From the NCBI GenBank assembly GCA_008921705.1, contig VFFE01007669.1:2488376-2552375 (forward strand): DNA of 64,000 nucleotides, written 5' to 3'. The stretch comes from Burhinus oedicnemus. Taxonomy: Eukaryota > Chordata > Aves > Charadriiformes > Burhinidae. Positions 22,901 through 34,930 of this stretch are shown piece after piece. The position numbers and the translations under genes were made by a program. Under the pieces are notes generated by a model. It had not been told where the DNA came from. It saw nothing but the letters and a program-made list of their open reading frames with translations, and did not search any database. Every line of letters begins with the position of its first letter. Within the stretch, counting starts at the first letter, position 1.

Positions 22901-25900
22901 ATTATTGTCTCCTTTCAAAAAGCAATTAGAGAAGTTTTCTTTAGTGTGAAACAGGAAAAATTCTGAAATTTGGAAAAGCTTTGAAGTTTGAGAATAGTAT
23001 TTACAGTCAGCTCTACTAATTGTGCCAGAAATGGATGACTGTATTACGTAGGTCAGATTTCCATCTTCCTCCAACCAGGACACTATGAACCCTAAATTAT
23101 TGCCTGTTATGATACCTGTGACGGGGAATTTTTATGCTAGATGAATGCTGTTTGAAATTATTTAAACTCAGACCAGAAATTTTACCCTAATTGACTGAGT
23201 ATAACAGACAGGCTAGAAAATGCTCTTAAAGAACAGCTCTTGTCTGAAGGTAGCCAATGGGGGGATGAGGATGTTTTTCCCCCTCAACTTTTTCCATATT
23301 GAATATGTTTTTACTGTGTAAAGTGGTTCAATAGGAAAAAATACAGTACACAGTGGTCTTTCTCTTTAAGATTTTATATTCTTGCATCGTGGAGCACATA
23401 TGTTTGTAAAGCCCATCCAACTTCAGAGTAGCATAGAAGCTGCATGTGACATTGGAAATAATGACCATTTTATTGCATGACTTCCTCATATTAAAAGTTG
23501 GTTTGAAATTTTTTTGCCTTAGTTTTTATAAAAACACAATCTCATACTGAAACGCAGCCCTGATTTCCCTCGTCCCCCTGGTGGGGGACATATCAAGCAC
23601 TCAAAATCCAGCAGGTTTAATTCAGAAAGCTTGAACTCCTTGCAATCAAATTTTGCTTCATGCATGGCTTTCAAACATGAAGGTCTCTTCTGGAAAGCTG
23701 TAAACTCCAAGAAGTTGACTGTGCGTGTCCCATATTTACAAATAGGAATGCAAAGTGGGTTCGTCTGGTTTGGTTTGTTTGAGCAACATCAGAAAAGCCT
23801 TTTATCTTTCCAAAATAATATTCCATGTATTTTCCACGGTCTCTTGAATGGTATCTTAACTGCTGCATACATAAAGTAAGAAAGTGTATTTATGTATGTA
23901 TATATTTAACACTATTATTAAAATACATGTCAAATTAGTTATTTATGGATTTCATTTTTAAGGGATACAGCTTTATAAGATTTCCATTTTAGTAGTCTTT
24001 TATTTTAAATCAATAGAGAATGCTTTATCAGAAGCTGTCATTTTAGAGTACTGCATTGAGATTTTGGCAAAAGAGGTCTCTATCTCCCCTGTTTTGCACA
24101 GCCTGTTCACTAGCAGCCTGTTACTTTATCTCCCTGATAGAATAATTATATAGCTCTAGGTCATTATTTTTTGCACGAATTTTTTTTGACAAGCCAATCG
24201 ATTAAAAAAAATCCCACAGAGATGTGTAGTATCATCTTTTGTATCTCAAAAACCAGGTTCTAGATTCATAGAACAACGGAATCCAGGAAAAACAATTTTG
24301 ATTTCCTAGACCCATAAAAACCAGTTTTGCTTGTACTTTGCCTTGTGTTTAGCAGGTTTAGTATGGTAAACTTTCCAGGGCAGAGATTCTGCTATTCTTT
24401 TTGTGCTGTGCTGATGAAAATCTATCTCTTCTTCTATGCTTGCCTGATTCTTAAACGTTACTGTCCTGTCCATAAGTATTAGAAATTTGCAAATGAAAGT
24501 GGCGTTATGTGGGTATAGACTCTGGTATAATAGGAGTTCAATATTGAAATTAAAACCTGAATCCAGCTACAGTGTCAGAAGATAAAATTAGGGCATGGTC
24601 CTTGTTGTTAGGATTAGAGATAGGCTGAATTAAAGCCCTCTAAATTCAGAACAAACAAAGATAGATCTCTGCCTTTCCCAATTTTTTCATATTGTAGACA
24701 TGTAGAGACTTAACTTTGGAACTCAATTCAAATATCTCTTAAGACATAATGGGTTTTGACAAAATTATCTTAATCTCAAATAGTGTTGGAAAACCCCCAA
24801 ATTTACAATTTGAAGTGCATTGCTCTTTTTCATGTGTTTTAGGTAATCTGTACATTTTGTTACAGATAAACTACCAAAATATTAGAAGGATAAAGTTCTC
24901 TTTATATAAAGCAATGGTCTCAGGACTTTGTACTGGAATTTATGGTTACATGCTGTGAAGAAAGCACAGACTTTTAGGTGCTATTAACATGAAAAAACAG
25001 TCCAGCAAAGATTTAAAAAAAAATAATAAAATGAACCAGGTGGGAAGAAGAGAATGAATGACCTAGGAAATAGTTGGAGCCAACCAGCCCACCATAGGTT
25101 TTTTCTCCCCAAACAATGTGTTACCTTTGTATGATGATTATATTGTCTTTATGTATCTTTATCATTAATAACAAAAACAAAGCTATAGGAACACAATTAG
25201 TTTTCCTGATAATTGGGGATTTATTTTTGACTGGATCAACATAGAAACAATAACCTTTAGGAAGAGAGGGGACTGATGGGATTGCACAGTCGCCTTTAGA
25301 CCGAGCTGCGTGTGGTGGACTCGGATGCACAGGATGCATTTGGGAGGAAAGTAAAAATTCTGTTCTCATCTAAGCCCAAATCCTGTAAGACTCATTCAAA
25401 ACAAAATCCTTCAAGTGTATCCATTTAATCTGTGAGACCAGATACAAGATTAATTTGAATGTACTGCTAATCTATAGATCTCCAGACACCGGAGTTTCCC
25501 ATAGGGGCTGCCTGAGATGCTGCCTGACATGGTGATGCTCACACGGCTCGTTGTCTGAAGAGACTTCAGCGTCCATGCTCTGCATATCTGCCTTGCCCAG
25601 AGGCTCAGAACTGCTTTAAATTTATTTTAGACTCAGAGCACACAGCATGAGTGCCTGGACATACTTTCAACTTTTATCTTTGGACTGCCTGTGAGCAGAT
25701 AGAGCAGGAAAGCCACCCTAATGCCCTGGCGTAGCTCCTCTCTTCTGTTAGGCAGAAATCAAAATCATTGCTGTCAGAAGGAAAGATCTGTTATTCAACT
25801 TTCTGAGAATTTTCATCTTATCAACCGAACCCTCCAACTTCCTTAAGTAAATCTATGGCTAGTTAGGAAGTAAGACTTCAAGGGAAGCAGAACAACCTCT

Positions 25901-27379
25901 CCCCGAATGTGCAGTTTGATAGGATCAAGCTTAGAAGAGCAGATGTGTATTTGGATTGCCCGACACCACTTATATTCACATTAAAGAAACCAAACCGCTA
26001 AGAAAACTAAATTATACTTTCTGGTTTTCTGGGAGAAAAATATTCTGCTCTTAGCCAGCCCAAAACAGGCTTCTTCCCCTATCATTTTCATATCTTATGT
26101 TTGTGTTTTTACATTTTTATAAAAATTCAGCTACATTTTTGAAACAGAATGTTCACTCAATGTTTTTAACAAAGTTTTTTTCTGGATGAAGTTCAGAGGA
26201 AGGATGCAAGCACATACAGCAGCTTCACCCAGCAGCTGGGTGAAGACTGCAGTCTCCAAGTCAAAATGAAATCAAATGATTTAATTGCAATTCCACCACC
26301 TTGGCAGCGGGTGGATGAGGGGGGAAAGCCAATGGCACTTTGCTTTGGTCTTACCCTTTAGTAATTTACTTATAAAATCTATGCTATTTCTCCCTGAACA
26401 CAGAGGACCCCAGACTTCGTGTTGAAGGGCAGCGAGGGCACCTTGTAGCCCAGCCACTGTGCAGCTGATCTCCAGGCCCTGCAGGTCACGAGAACAGATA
26501 TAATTGACTCTGCTCATAGGCAAGTCATCTTTAGAGATTGCGTTGAGTGAAAGGCTTGTCACTAAGGACAAGTACCTCCTAAATGTCATACGGACCTGAT
26601 GGTCTGTTTATACATTTAGATATATGTTCTTTCCCTTGCACTTGGTTAGGCATCTTTGGCTTCCCAGACTTTCAGATTGGAATGAGACCGTAATTGCCGG
26701 TTTACCACCTTCTTCGTTTGTACCGTACCACCCTTTTCTACTGTAAGTCATCTCTGTACTAAATACAAATAAACTGTGTGTTAAGTATATCATAAAACCT
26801 GCTGGTACAACCATAATTTGTGCATCCAACCACAGACTGTTATAAATAATTGTCCTTTACTAGACTCTATTTTCAACAGTCAGCCAGTAGCTATATCTTT
26901 TCTAAGGAATTGTTCACCACATTAAAAATTACCACATGGTTAACTAATGTTCTGTTTAGCATTTTCGCAAAGAATAATTGACATAGATGCACAATCAATG
27001 CTGTCTATACTAACTTAAATTCAGCTGCTTCAGCTCTCATTAATGCAAAAAATTGCATGAAATGCTATATTCTGATGGTGAAAAGTTTAATAAATGAAGC
27101 ACAGTTCTGCTTTTCTGTCTTTTATGTTATGCAAAATAAGCGAGGATTTGTTCTTTGGGGTAGTGAGCTGTTTTTTGAGGGGGGAGGTGCTGTTAAGGAA
27201 AGCTTTGGACGGGTCAAATACATGACCAAATTTTCAATGAACCTTCCAGGATTTCTTTGTATTTAATACCACTTAGTTGTGAAATTTGAATTCTATTCCT
27301 TAATTTTAATGGTTAGTCTGTTTTAAAACTATAGAAGCTTAATTGTGACATATGAAAGTCCTTATTTAGGGTAGATTTT
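19991..27379. other. Unassigned AT-rich non-coding sequence
   Basis: No gene, RNA gene or recognisable mobile element in this long stretch. 20.40-20.95 kb is GC-richer and holds a 171-codon plus-strand frame (20430-20945) with no family resemblance and an opposing frame of 104 codons. The stretch 26.9-27.06 kb is repeat-free with ATTA and ATGCA words and might be conserved. The remainder is AT-rich and featureless to me. Confidence 0.45.
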
Positions 27380-27720
27380 TAATTTGATTGCTGTCTGCCC
27401 TGCTGTGTAAATAGTCTCTCGGGTATGGATTTTTAAGAGTGTGTGTTCTCCTTTTACATTTCACTGTGTAACAATTCCTCTTTACCCATCCTCTCCATCC
27501 TCCGAGCAAGCCAAGAGCAGACAATAGATACATACTAATGGAGCTGTGTACTTGCCATCTGTAAGAGCAGCTGCTCTCCTGCATCTGTACAATATGTTGG
27601 AACTGAGAGCTTCACTAATCTGCATAATAAGGAGAAGGCTTATCCCACTCAGCTAATAATCGCAAGCAATCGATGCACTTCATTCCCTCACTGTAGAACA
27701 CAACAAAGTTTCAATATGTT
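27380..27720. promoter_or_regulatory. Candidate conserved regulatory element
   Basis: Repeat-free, compositionally balanced text with ACTAATCTGCATAATAAGG, CAGCTAATAATCGC, CAATCGATGC and E-box-like CATCTG words. The motif content is suggestive only. Confidence 0.28.
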
Positions 27721-28613
27721 TACATATTCTCCAGATATACAGAGGTCAAGCAAAAGAATGGACTGCTCATTCTGCCTCGAGCAAACAAACAAAAAAAAAT
27801 TACATTCTCCGTCATTTGTGAAACTGTTATCAACAAAACCCCATTATTGTATTCTTATTTTGCAATTCAAACAGAAAATTAGAAACCTTAAGAACAGAAT
27901 TAAAATATCAGTACATCCAATCAAGCATAGCTTTTAAACTGTCTGTAATATTGAGCGTTTTGGTTTTGTGCTATGACCCCTCTCTCTAACCCTGACCCCT
28001 ATGAAAACATTAAATTATCTATCATGTGATTTCACCATCCTATATCCTACTGAATATAATCCAGATAGAGAAGTGATACTAATTTCTTTTGGTCCTAATT
28101 CATTACAGAAAAACACTTGTGGATAATTGTACAAATCTCCTTTTCCTAACTGTTGTGCACATATAGGATGAATTTGAAATTCACAACCATTTTAGAATGG
28201 AAATTTGGTCCATGACTCCCATACAGGCAGAAATGGCTGTAATGCTATATTACACTGAGAAGCAACAGAATGAGAAAGAAAATAGGCTGAGAGCAAGTGA
28301 TAAGCAGTATTTATTTCCATTTTGTTTATAACACCAGATGTATATCTCATCTCTACCAGCATCCTGTAGGCAGCAAGGTTGAGAGCAGAAAAATGATGAG
28401 AAAAATTCCACAAAGAAAACAGAACAGTAAAATTTGAAGGTAAGGGAAGATCTGCATTCCTGTTACAAAAACATCAAAAAAAAAAAAGCTATTCTTGGAT
28501 TTCTTGGGTACCGGTTGCAATTGAACATTTTCTAATATTGATGATTTACCCTAGGCAAAAAATAAGAGACAATTCCGAAAGAAATCTAAGTGCAATAGTA
28601 TTACATAGTTGAA
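27721..28613. other. Unassigned AT-rich sequence
   Basis: No gene or repeat recognised apart from short A runs near 27789 and 28475. Confidence 0.45.
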
Positions 28614-28618
28614 TTAAC
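28614..28618. repeat. Possible target-site duplication TTAAC, left
   Basis: It precedes the LTR-like start at 28619 and matches 28727-28731. The word is simple and AT-rich, so chance is not excluded. Confidence 0.45.
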
Positions 28619-28726
28619 TATCCTGGTTTGAGGTAAAACAGAACCAATTTTCTTTTCAGTAATTTTACTTTTCAGCTAAGCCTCTTCTAACTAACTGAAC
28701 TCTCTGAAATTAACGGCGTAACAACA
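28619..28726 (+). mobile_element. Short LTR-derived element (family B), possibly 108 bp in full
   Basis: It begins TATCCTGGTTTGAGGTAAAA and continues with AACCAATTTTC and GCTAAGCCTCTTCTAAC. This is clearly related to the first 90 or so bases of the 742-bp LTR at 14079-14820, in the opposite orientation. The similarity ends soon after CTGAAATTAAC. At 28726 the sequence reaches ...AACAACA, and the pentamer TTAAC is found on both sides (28614-28618 and 28727-28731). If that pair is a target-site duplication, the whole element is only 108 bp, an LTR with nearly everything internal lost. Otherwise it is the 5' part of a longer LTR of a related subfamily running into 28.9 kb. Confidence 0.7.
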
Positions 28727-28731
28727 TTAAC
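28727..28731. repeat. Possible target-site duplication TTAAC, right
   Basis: It follows AACAACA at 28720-28726 and matches 28614-28618. Confidence 0.45.
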
Positions 28732-31700
28732 GTGCAGTCACTCTGTTTCTAGGTTGTTTTCCTGGCGGCACCAGGAGCTGTAGACTGTAGCAGTAGCCCA
28801 CAGAAGGTGGGCAAACAGATCTTCCTTCCCTCCCTCCCCAAGGAGGCTCCCAGTGGTGCTCGCTGTGACTTCTTGAAACCTTCCTCGTTATTCTAATGTG
28901 TTTATAGAGCATAGTAGTAACAAGTGGCTCAAGAACAGTGCCTACAATAATCTATGAACCTTCTATGGCTAGCAAAGCTCACAAGGCACCAGCTAATTCC
29001 TTTTGGTCTACTACTGTAGAGCTAAAAGCAAAGCAAACAAAACTTCCTGGGTAACGTGTTTTAGTACAGTGTGTGGTAGGCAAACCATTCCACTGTCCGC
29101 TGGGTGCGACCTTGAGCAATGTCTACTACAATGGACACTGAACTGCAGTGTTATCAATGTTATGTTATTTTTTAGTTACTGTTCAGAAAAATGTTTGACA
29201 AGTGTCGTGGTAAAGAAACATCTTTCTCTTATGTATCTTGTGAACTGAGAGGTAGGAAATAAAAGTTTTTTAAAAACTTAATGACAATCTCTAAGCAGGG
29301 TGCCATCTGGCAAACCACTCGGAAAATGTGAAATGTTGTCTGCTTGTGTGCTATACAAGCCTATCCAAGTAACTTTTCAGTTCCAACAGACTCGGATTTT
29401 CATGACCAGGCACAGCTATAGCTATGTTTAGAAGCTGCGATCAGTTTGCTCTAGGCTCAACAAACTGTGGTTTTGGGGTGTGAAGGCCACGTGCCCTCAG
29501 AACGAGTGGGGCTGAGGACCACAGAGTGCTGCCCCTTTGGCCAGAGTCCCCTGTGCATCACAGCACACCTCGAGTGGCTTCGCTTCGTCCCTGCACTTAC
29601 CTCTCCCAGCACAGGGATGTCCTTGTGGCAGCATTTGCCATTTCTCTCGAACAGAATGCATGAAGCCGGGTATCTTCAAAGCAGAAAATGCTGGGAGTTG
29701 GCAGTGATTATTTTACTTCTCATGATATCAGTGTGTTGCTTTTTTTTTTTTTCTTGCACAACAGTAGCTGTAATCAGATAACTATCTCTGAATTTTAGTT
29801 TTCAGAATAAGAGGCTTGTCTTGGAAACATAAACCAAATATGCTCCAAATAAGCTAGAAGTTCTTATGTTAAAATCAATCTATTATTGTTTTCAGTTGTC
29901 CCAAAAGTCAGGGTTGAAACATGAATATTTGGTGACACAGTGTTGATGATTCTGGAGACCATATTTGTAAGAAGCTGTATATTTGTGAGTGCGCAGATAG
30001 TAGATACACAGGCAAAAGGGGAGATAAGGCTGAATCACCTGTGACAAAACAGGGATTTTCTGAAGAGTATTAATGAACATTCTGGCTCTGGTTCTGGAGC
30101 CCAGGCAGGCAGCCTCAGAGTTCCCCATCTGCGTCTGTGGTGTGAGACAGCTACCAAAACAGAATTTAGGGGAACATATCAAATTACGTACATTTTCCCA
30201 AATCTGGGGTTTTGTGATGTCCTAGACGCAGGGGAGGTACTTCAGTTTGTCTGTTGTATTACCACTTAATATTGCCATTCATTTTGCAAAGGAGTGCTAG
30301 GATTGATCTTTTTACATTTCATGCTGTTTTCACGCTCTGAGCTCTACCAAGTGCAGGAAGCTTGGGAGAAAACTCAGACCGGGAGGATTTGGAGGTAGTG
30401 TCACCGACGCCCATCCTCCTTTGCGCTACAGTCAGCCAGGCTCTTTGCTCACATCACGCTTAAAAAGGAAACAGTAGCTCTAATGGGGGAAAATCAACAA
30501 AACCCAGTGACATCCCCAGATGTCCACCCTCCAGTCGGTGACTGACAAATGTGCAGCAGATGGTGCAAGTGCTCCCGGATGTATTTACAGATCAATGTAA
30601 AAGTAAGTAAATAAATAACCAGCAGCAAATGCAAGCCACCTACCTTACTGCTGGCGCCTTGGTGGCACTAATGAGACTGACCTGACTGGAAACATGGAGG
30701 AAGAAAACACTTGCTTGAAGTTACCTGTGCTAATACATGGAAGGGAAATGGCGGATTCCCTGTTGTGCTTCTTTTACAAGCTCAAGCCCCTTTTATTCCT
30801 AAGGAGAAATTCAGAGACAGTTAAGTGTGTTTAGTATTACTGCTACCTCCTTCTCTGTAGGTGCAGCGATCCTACCTTGGTCTAAGGGAGGACCTGATTT
30901 TTTCCACCCTCTGTATGTACGGAAATGTTGAGTGGTGTGCAGTCTCACCAGACCCCTTGGAGCTGACTTGTGGAGATTACTGCTTGTTTTCTCTGCAAAA
31001 AGTTCTTCTTGTTTTTCTAAAGATGGACGAAGAAGGAGAAAGTATGTTTGCCTTTTTATCTCCCCATATAGCAGCAGGAGCAGTTTCACTGAAGTGCCGA
31101 CAGCACAGACCCTGCAGGTGTCCCCAGGGTGGCTGCCTGGGCAAGGGACCCAGCCCCTCTCACCGCATCTCACTAGGCTCTGCACAGCGTGGCGGGGCTT
31201 TGCTAAAGAAAAGAGGGAGTGCTGATTTATCAAAGCAAAGACTTTTACAGGTTTTATGGTTGAGAGAAGGTTTCTTATCCCCTAAGGCTAATCAAACAGG
31301 AAAAAAAAAAATCAGTAAAACATTTTCCAGTGGTATTATTTTAACAGCCATAATTATGATATGCTCTGTAAGCAAACGTGGGCACTCTGCGTCTGCCACC
31401 AAAAGACCTCATAGTCTAAATAAAAGTGTCTCCTTGAAGCTTCTAGGTGGGCAGAAATAACCCCGATATTCCCCAGCTTGCATTAAAAGCAAAGCAGTCT
31501 CACTCGCTTGCCCCTCTGTTTCGTGCTTGGGTTTTGGTGCTGAAGTTAGTCATGTCTTCCCCAAAAACAATTACACATACACTCGTACTTGTGAGTAATA
31601 AACTTATTACTTGTGAGATGGCTCACATCTGTGAAATGCTTCAGTAAAGGCTGTAAGAAACATCATTCTCCAGAAAATTTGGGTTAAAATTTTTGTCCAG

Positions 31701-34569
31701 TGAAGTCAATGACAGCAACCTACTCAGACAAAAAGTTTGTCTAGATGTGGGAATGCTTTGAAGTCCCATATCTGCTGGCTAACCAGCAGGAGCGTTTTAG
31801 AAATAGTCTTCCCAATAACCATTTATGAATTCAGCCATTTTGTCCATTTAGAAATATTTCTGTAGCTAGGTAAAACTGGAACATTGTAACTTTCCCAGTT
31901 TCTCTGAATTTGAAACTGTTCCCGTGATTCTCAAGTGCCCGTGCAGGAAGAGATTACTGGACTACCTAATTTTAGCACCTATATTTTAGTATTGATATAT
32001 TGGTAAATTTAGCCTACTATTGTAGCACTGAGCCAAATATTTGTTTGACCTGAGAACCTTCCAGAGCTGCTTTCAGACTTCATCTAGGAGGTTTCCAGAG
32101 CTGGAGAAACCATTACTGCATGTAGGAGTTTGATTCATTATCCTCACTGTTAAAAATCAGCAGCATTTGTCTGTTTTAAAATTGTTTGCCTTTAAATTCC
32201 AACTCTTGTCTAGTTCTTAATAACACCAACACAATATATTCTATATAGTTACAAAAATATTGATTTTCAACACGTTTTGAAGTAATGGATGCTCTTAAGA
32301 ATACAGCCATGCAGAAACGCACAGCTCTCGAGGCAAATTGACTCAGTGGAGTTTTTGCACTCAACTTCAATGGGTCCAGGATTATCCTCTTCTGCTCACA
32401 GGCATTAGGAGATTAAACCTTTGTTGGATAGTTATGATTCTTCCTCTGATGAACATATTGGTTGGAAAACTCACTTTTTATGAGTTGTTTTTGCACGTTT
32501 TATATATTGTATTGCATGGAATAAAGACTTAGACCCAGACTCCAGACTTGAAATCGAAACAGAATCCAAGTGACAGAGTCAGGCGGTACTAAACCTGGGA
32601 GTCTGACATGGGGGCAGCAGTATTCAATGGAAAAAAGAGAGAGCGGTGACCAAACACTAAATCCTACTGTAGGATCAGTGGCTGAAAGTCTCAAATGCCT
32701 TCTTTTTCCTTGTATGGACTTTTTTTCTTTAAGTTCTCTCTGAAACAACTTGCATCAACAACTGGACATTTATTAAATGAAGCCTTCTCTTCTTGCAGTT
32801 CTTTGGTTTCAAAGTTTAAAGCACGATGTACACTGTACCACAGAATATTTCTGTTTGCCTTCCTGCTAACTCCAGTCTGTGGTGCGCTCTTGCATGCACA
32901 GAGGTTTTTTTGTGTGTGTCTGTGTTGGCAGTCATTATCTTTGCGTGTGTTGTAGCTGGGAAAACTGAAATGGATATGTCCAGCAAAATTGGAGAAGTGA
33001 CACTGCTTTCAGAGGATGGAAATCCTGATTTTTAAATTTGACTTTGCCACTAACTGCCACTCTGTGGCCATATGCATCCAAAGGCATAATTGCAACTCAA
33101 GAAATTATACCCAAAGTACTTAGCTAAGGCAGCAATGTTTACCCAAGGTCCTGGGTGGAATTTGTAGCTTCAGTGGCACAGCACCCTGTTCCTGGGAGCA
33201 GCCCTTGCTGGTGCAAGCAGCAGCCATATGTTTAACTAGGTTATAGCTATAGCCTATATGATCCTGGGTAACCAAATTTGTTGCTCTATTTCAGTTTCTC
33301 CATTTGCCAAATGACAGTATTGACACTTTCATCATAGAGGTAGAATGGAGTTAAAGATTCAAGTGATGCAGTGCTCTGAATTTATAAAGTGCCAAACCAT
33401 GGCAAATGTTGTTATTAGTAGAAGTATGCATTTGTAAAAAAACCCAATTCTTACAAAGATTAAATTAATTTCCTGTAAACGATGCATTTTGTATAAGGCC
33501 ACAGAAGGGCTCCTGTGAAAATGTGAATAGTGTTAAAACCCCTGTACTGGTTCAGTATGAATTATTTTCAAAAAGAGAAATTGATATGAGCTGTATGATA
33601 TATCTATATATCCAGCTATCTGGATGTAATTTTGTTCTATAATTCCTGTTTTATTTTTCTTTTGCCTTCCAATAAAAATCAGAAGCTATCACAATTTCTC
33701 CTGTCAACAGTATTGATGTTTTATCTCCTGTAGAGTACATATCAGATTTAAAGAAGTTGCTCTGTGTCCAGACATGAAGATGTCCCTGACTGAACATCCA
33801 AATCACATGCAGAACAGCGAATGGTACTAAACGGGGAACAAAAGTTGAGTTTTAGGGGAAAGAGCGATGTGCCCACAGTATGTAGTGGCCAGGGTGAGTT
33901 ATTTTGCCCTGAGCTCGTGGCAACCCAATCTAGACCGCAACAGGTGCTCAGTTCAAAGCCAGACCAAATATCTTTACATAGTAATGGAGTAAATACATCA
34001 TCCATTACTGATCCTGTGCTGAAAAAATAACTCCAGATGTACCTCAGAAGTCCTGACATCTTTTGTACAAAAACCTACTTACTTGGGCTGTGTATAAGAA
34101 AATAGGATTTGGTTTTCAATACTGTTCTTAAAATGTAAGAAAGCAAACAAATACAATTGCATATACAAATAAGTCTGCCATTGCCAATGTTAAATACCTC
34201 GTGAAAAGGAAACTCATCTTTTTTCAGCGTAGTTTGAAAGTAGCAGCTTTGGAAGACAGCTGTTTCTGTGCACCTTTAAAGTCATTTAGTTTTTCCTTAG
34301 CTATGTGTTATAATGATTTGTTCTGTTTGGAAAACATGCAGCAAGGGAGTATCTTTTCAGTTCTATGATAAGCGGCATGTGCTTACCCACAGGAATATGG
34401 GCAAATCCTTGCATTGGTGCTGGAGGAGGTCTGCACTCAAAAGACCGGCGAAAATTCTTGGTTTGAGACATGTGAACACCGCTACTAACGGCAACAGAAA
34501 TCAGACCTTCTTGCTCTTAACTTGGAGCAAGAAAAAAATCCGGAAGGTGAGAAAGACTTAAAGATATTG
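28732..34569. other. Unassigned non-coding sequence
   Basis: 28.74-28.92 kb is a GC-richer segment after the short LTR and could be either flank or further LTR. 29.46-29.68 and 31.08-31.21 kb are also GC-richer. A 199-codon plus-strand frame at 30861-31460 is the longest not overlapping a known repeat. It has no recognisable domain, contains a low-complexity basic end and is opposed by a 140-codon minus frame. I do not call it a gene. Confidence 0.45.
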
Positions 34570-34930
34570 AATAATTGGTAAAGTCAAATTAGATTTTAAA
34601 TGCATTGGGTCTTCTGCCTATAAATGCAATGGACCATTTTTTCCTCTCATTTGCATCATTACCATGCCAGCTGAAATAAATGATGTTCCCCTTTTTAGTC
34701 TATGACATTGTAGTGATGCCATTTCACACATCTAAGTGGGAGCAGATTTTGCTTGAATAAGCCTATTAAAAAAATTCCTTGTTTTTGTTGTACCAATGTA
34801 TGCTGCGTGTGACAGCACAGCAGGTGGCTGTATCGAGGTGAACTCTAATTAATTCAAATCAAAAAGTGAGAGACCCAGCTAACAAGCTCTACAATTAGCA
34901 AATTACATCAAGTGTATGCAAGTATCTACC
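34570..34930. promoter_or_regulatory. Candidate conserved element with POU octamer
   Basis: It contains a perfect octamer ATTTGCAT (34649-34656), followed by CATTACCATGCC and CAGCTGAAATAAATGATG. Further on are TAATTAATTC near 34848 and CAATTAGCAAATTACATC. It is repeat-free. POU and homeodomain words together are frequent in neural enhancers. Function is inferred from motifs only. Confidence 0.33.
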
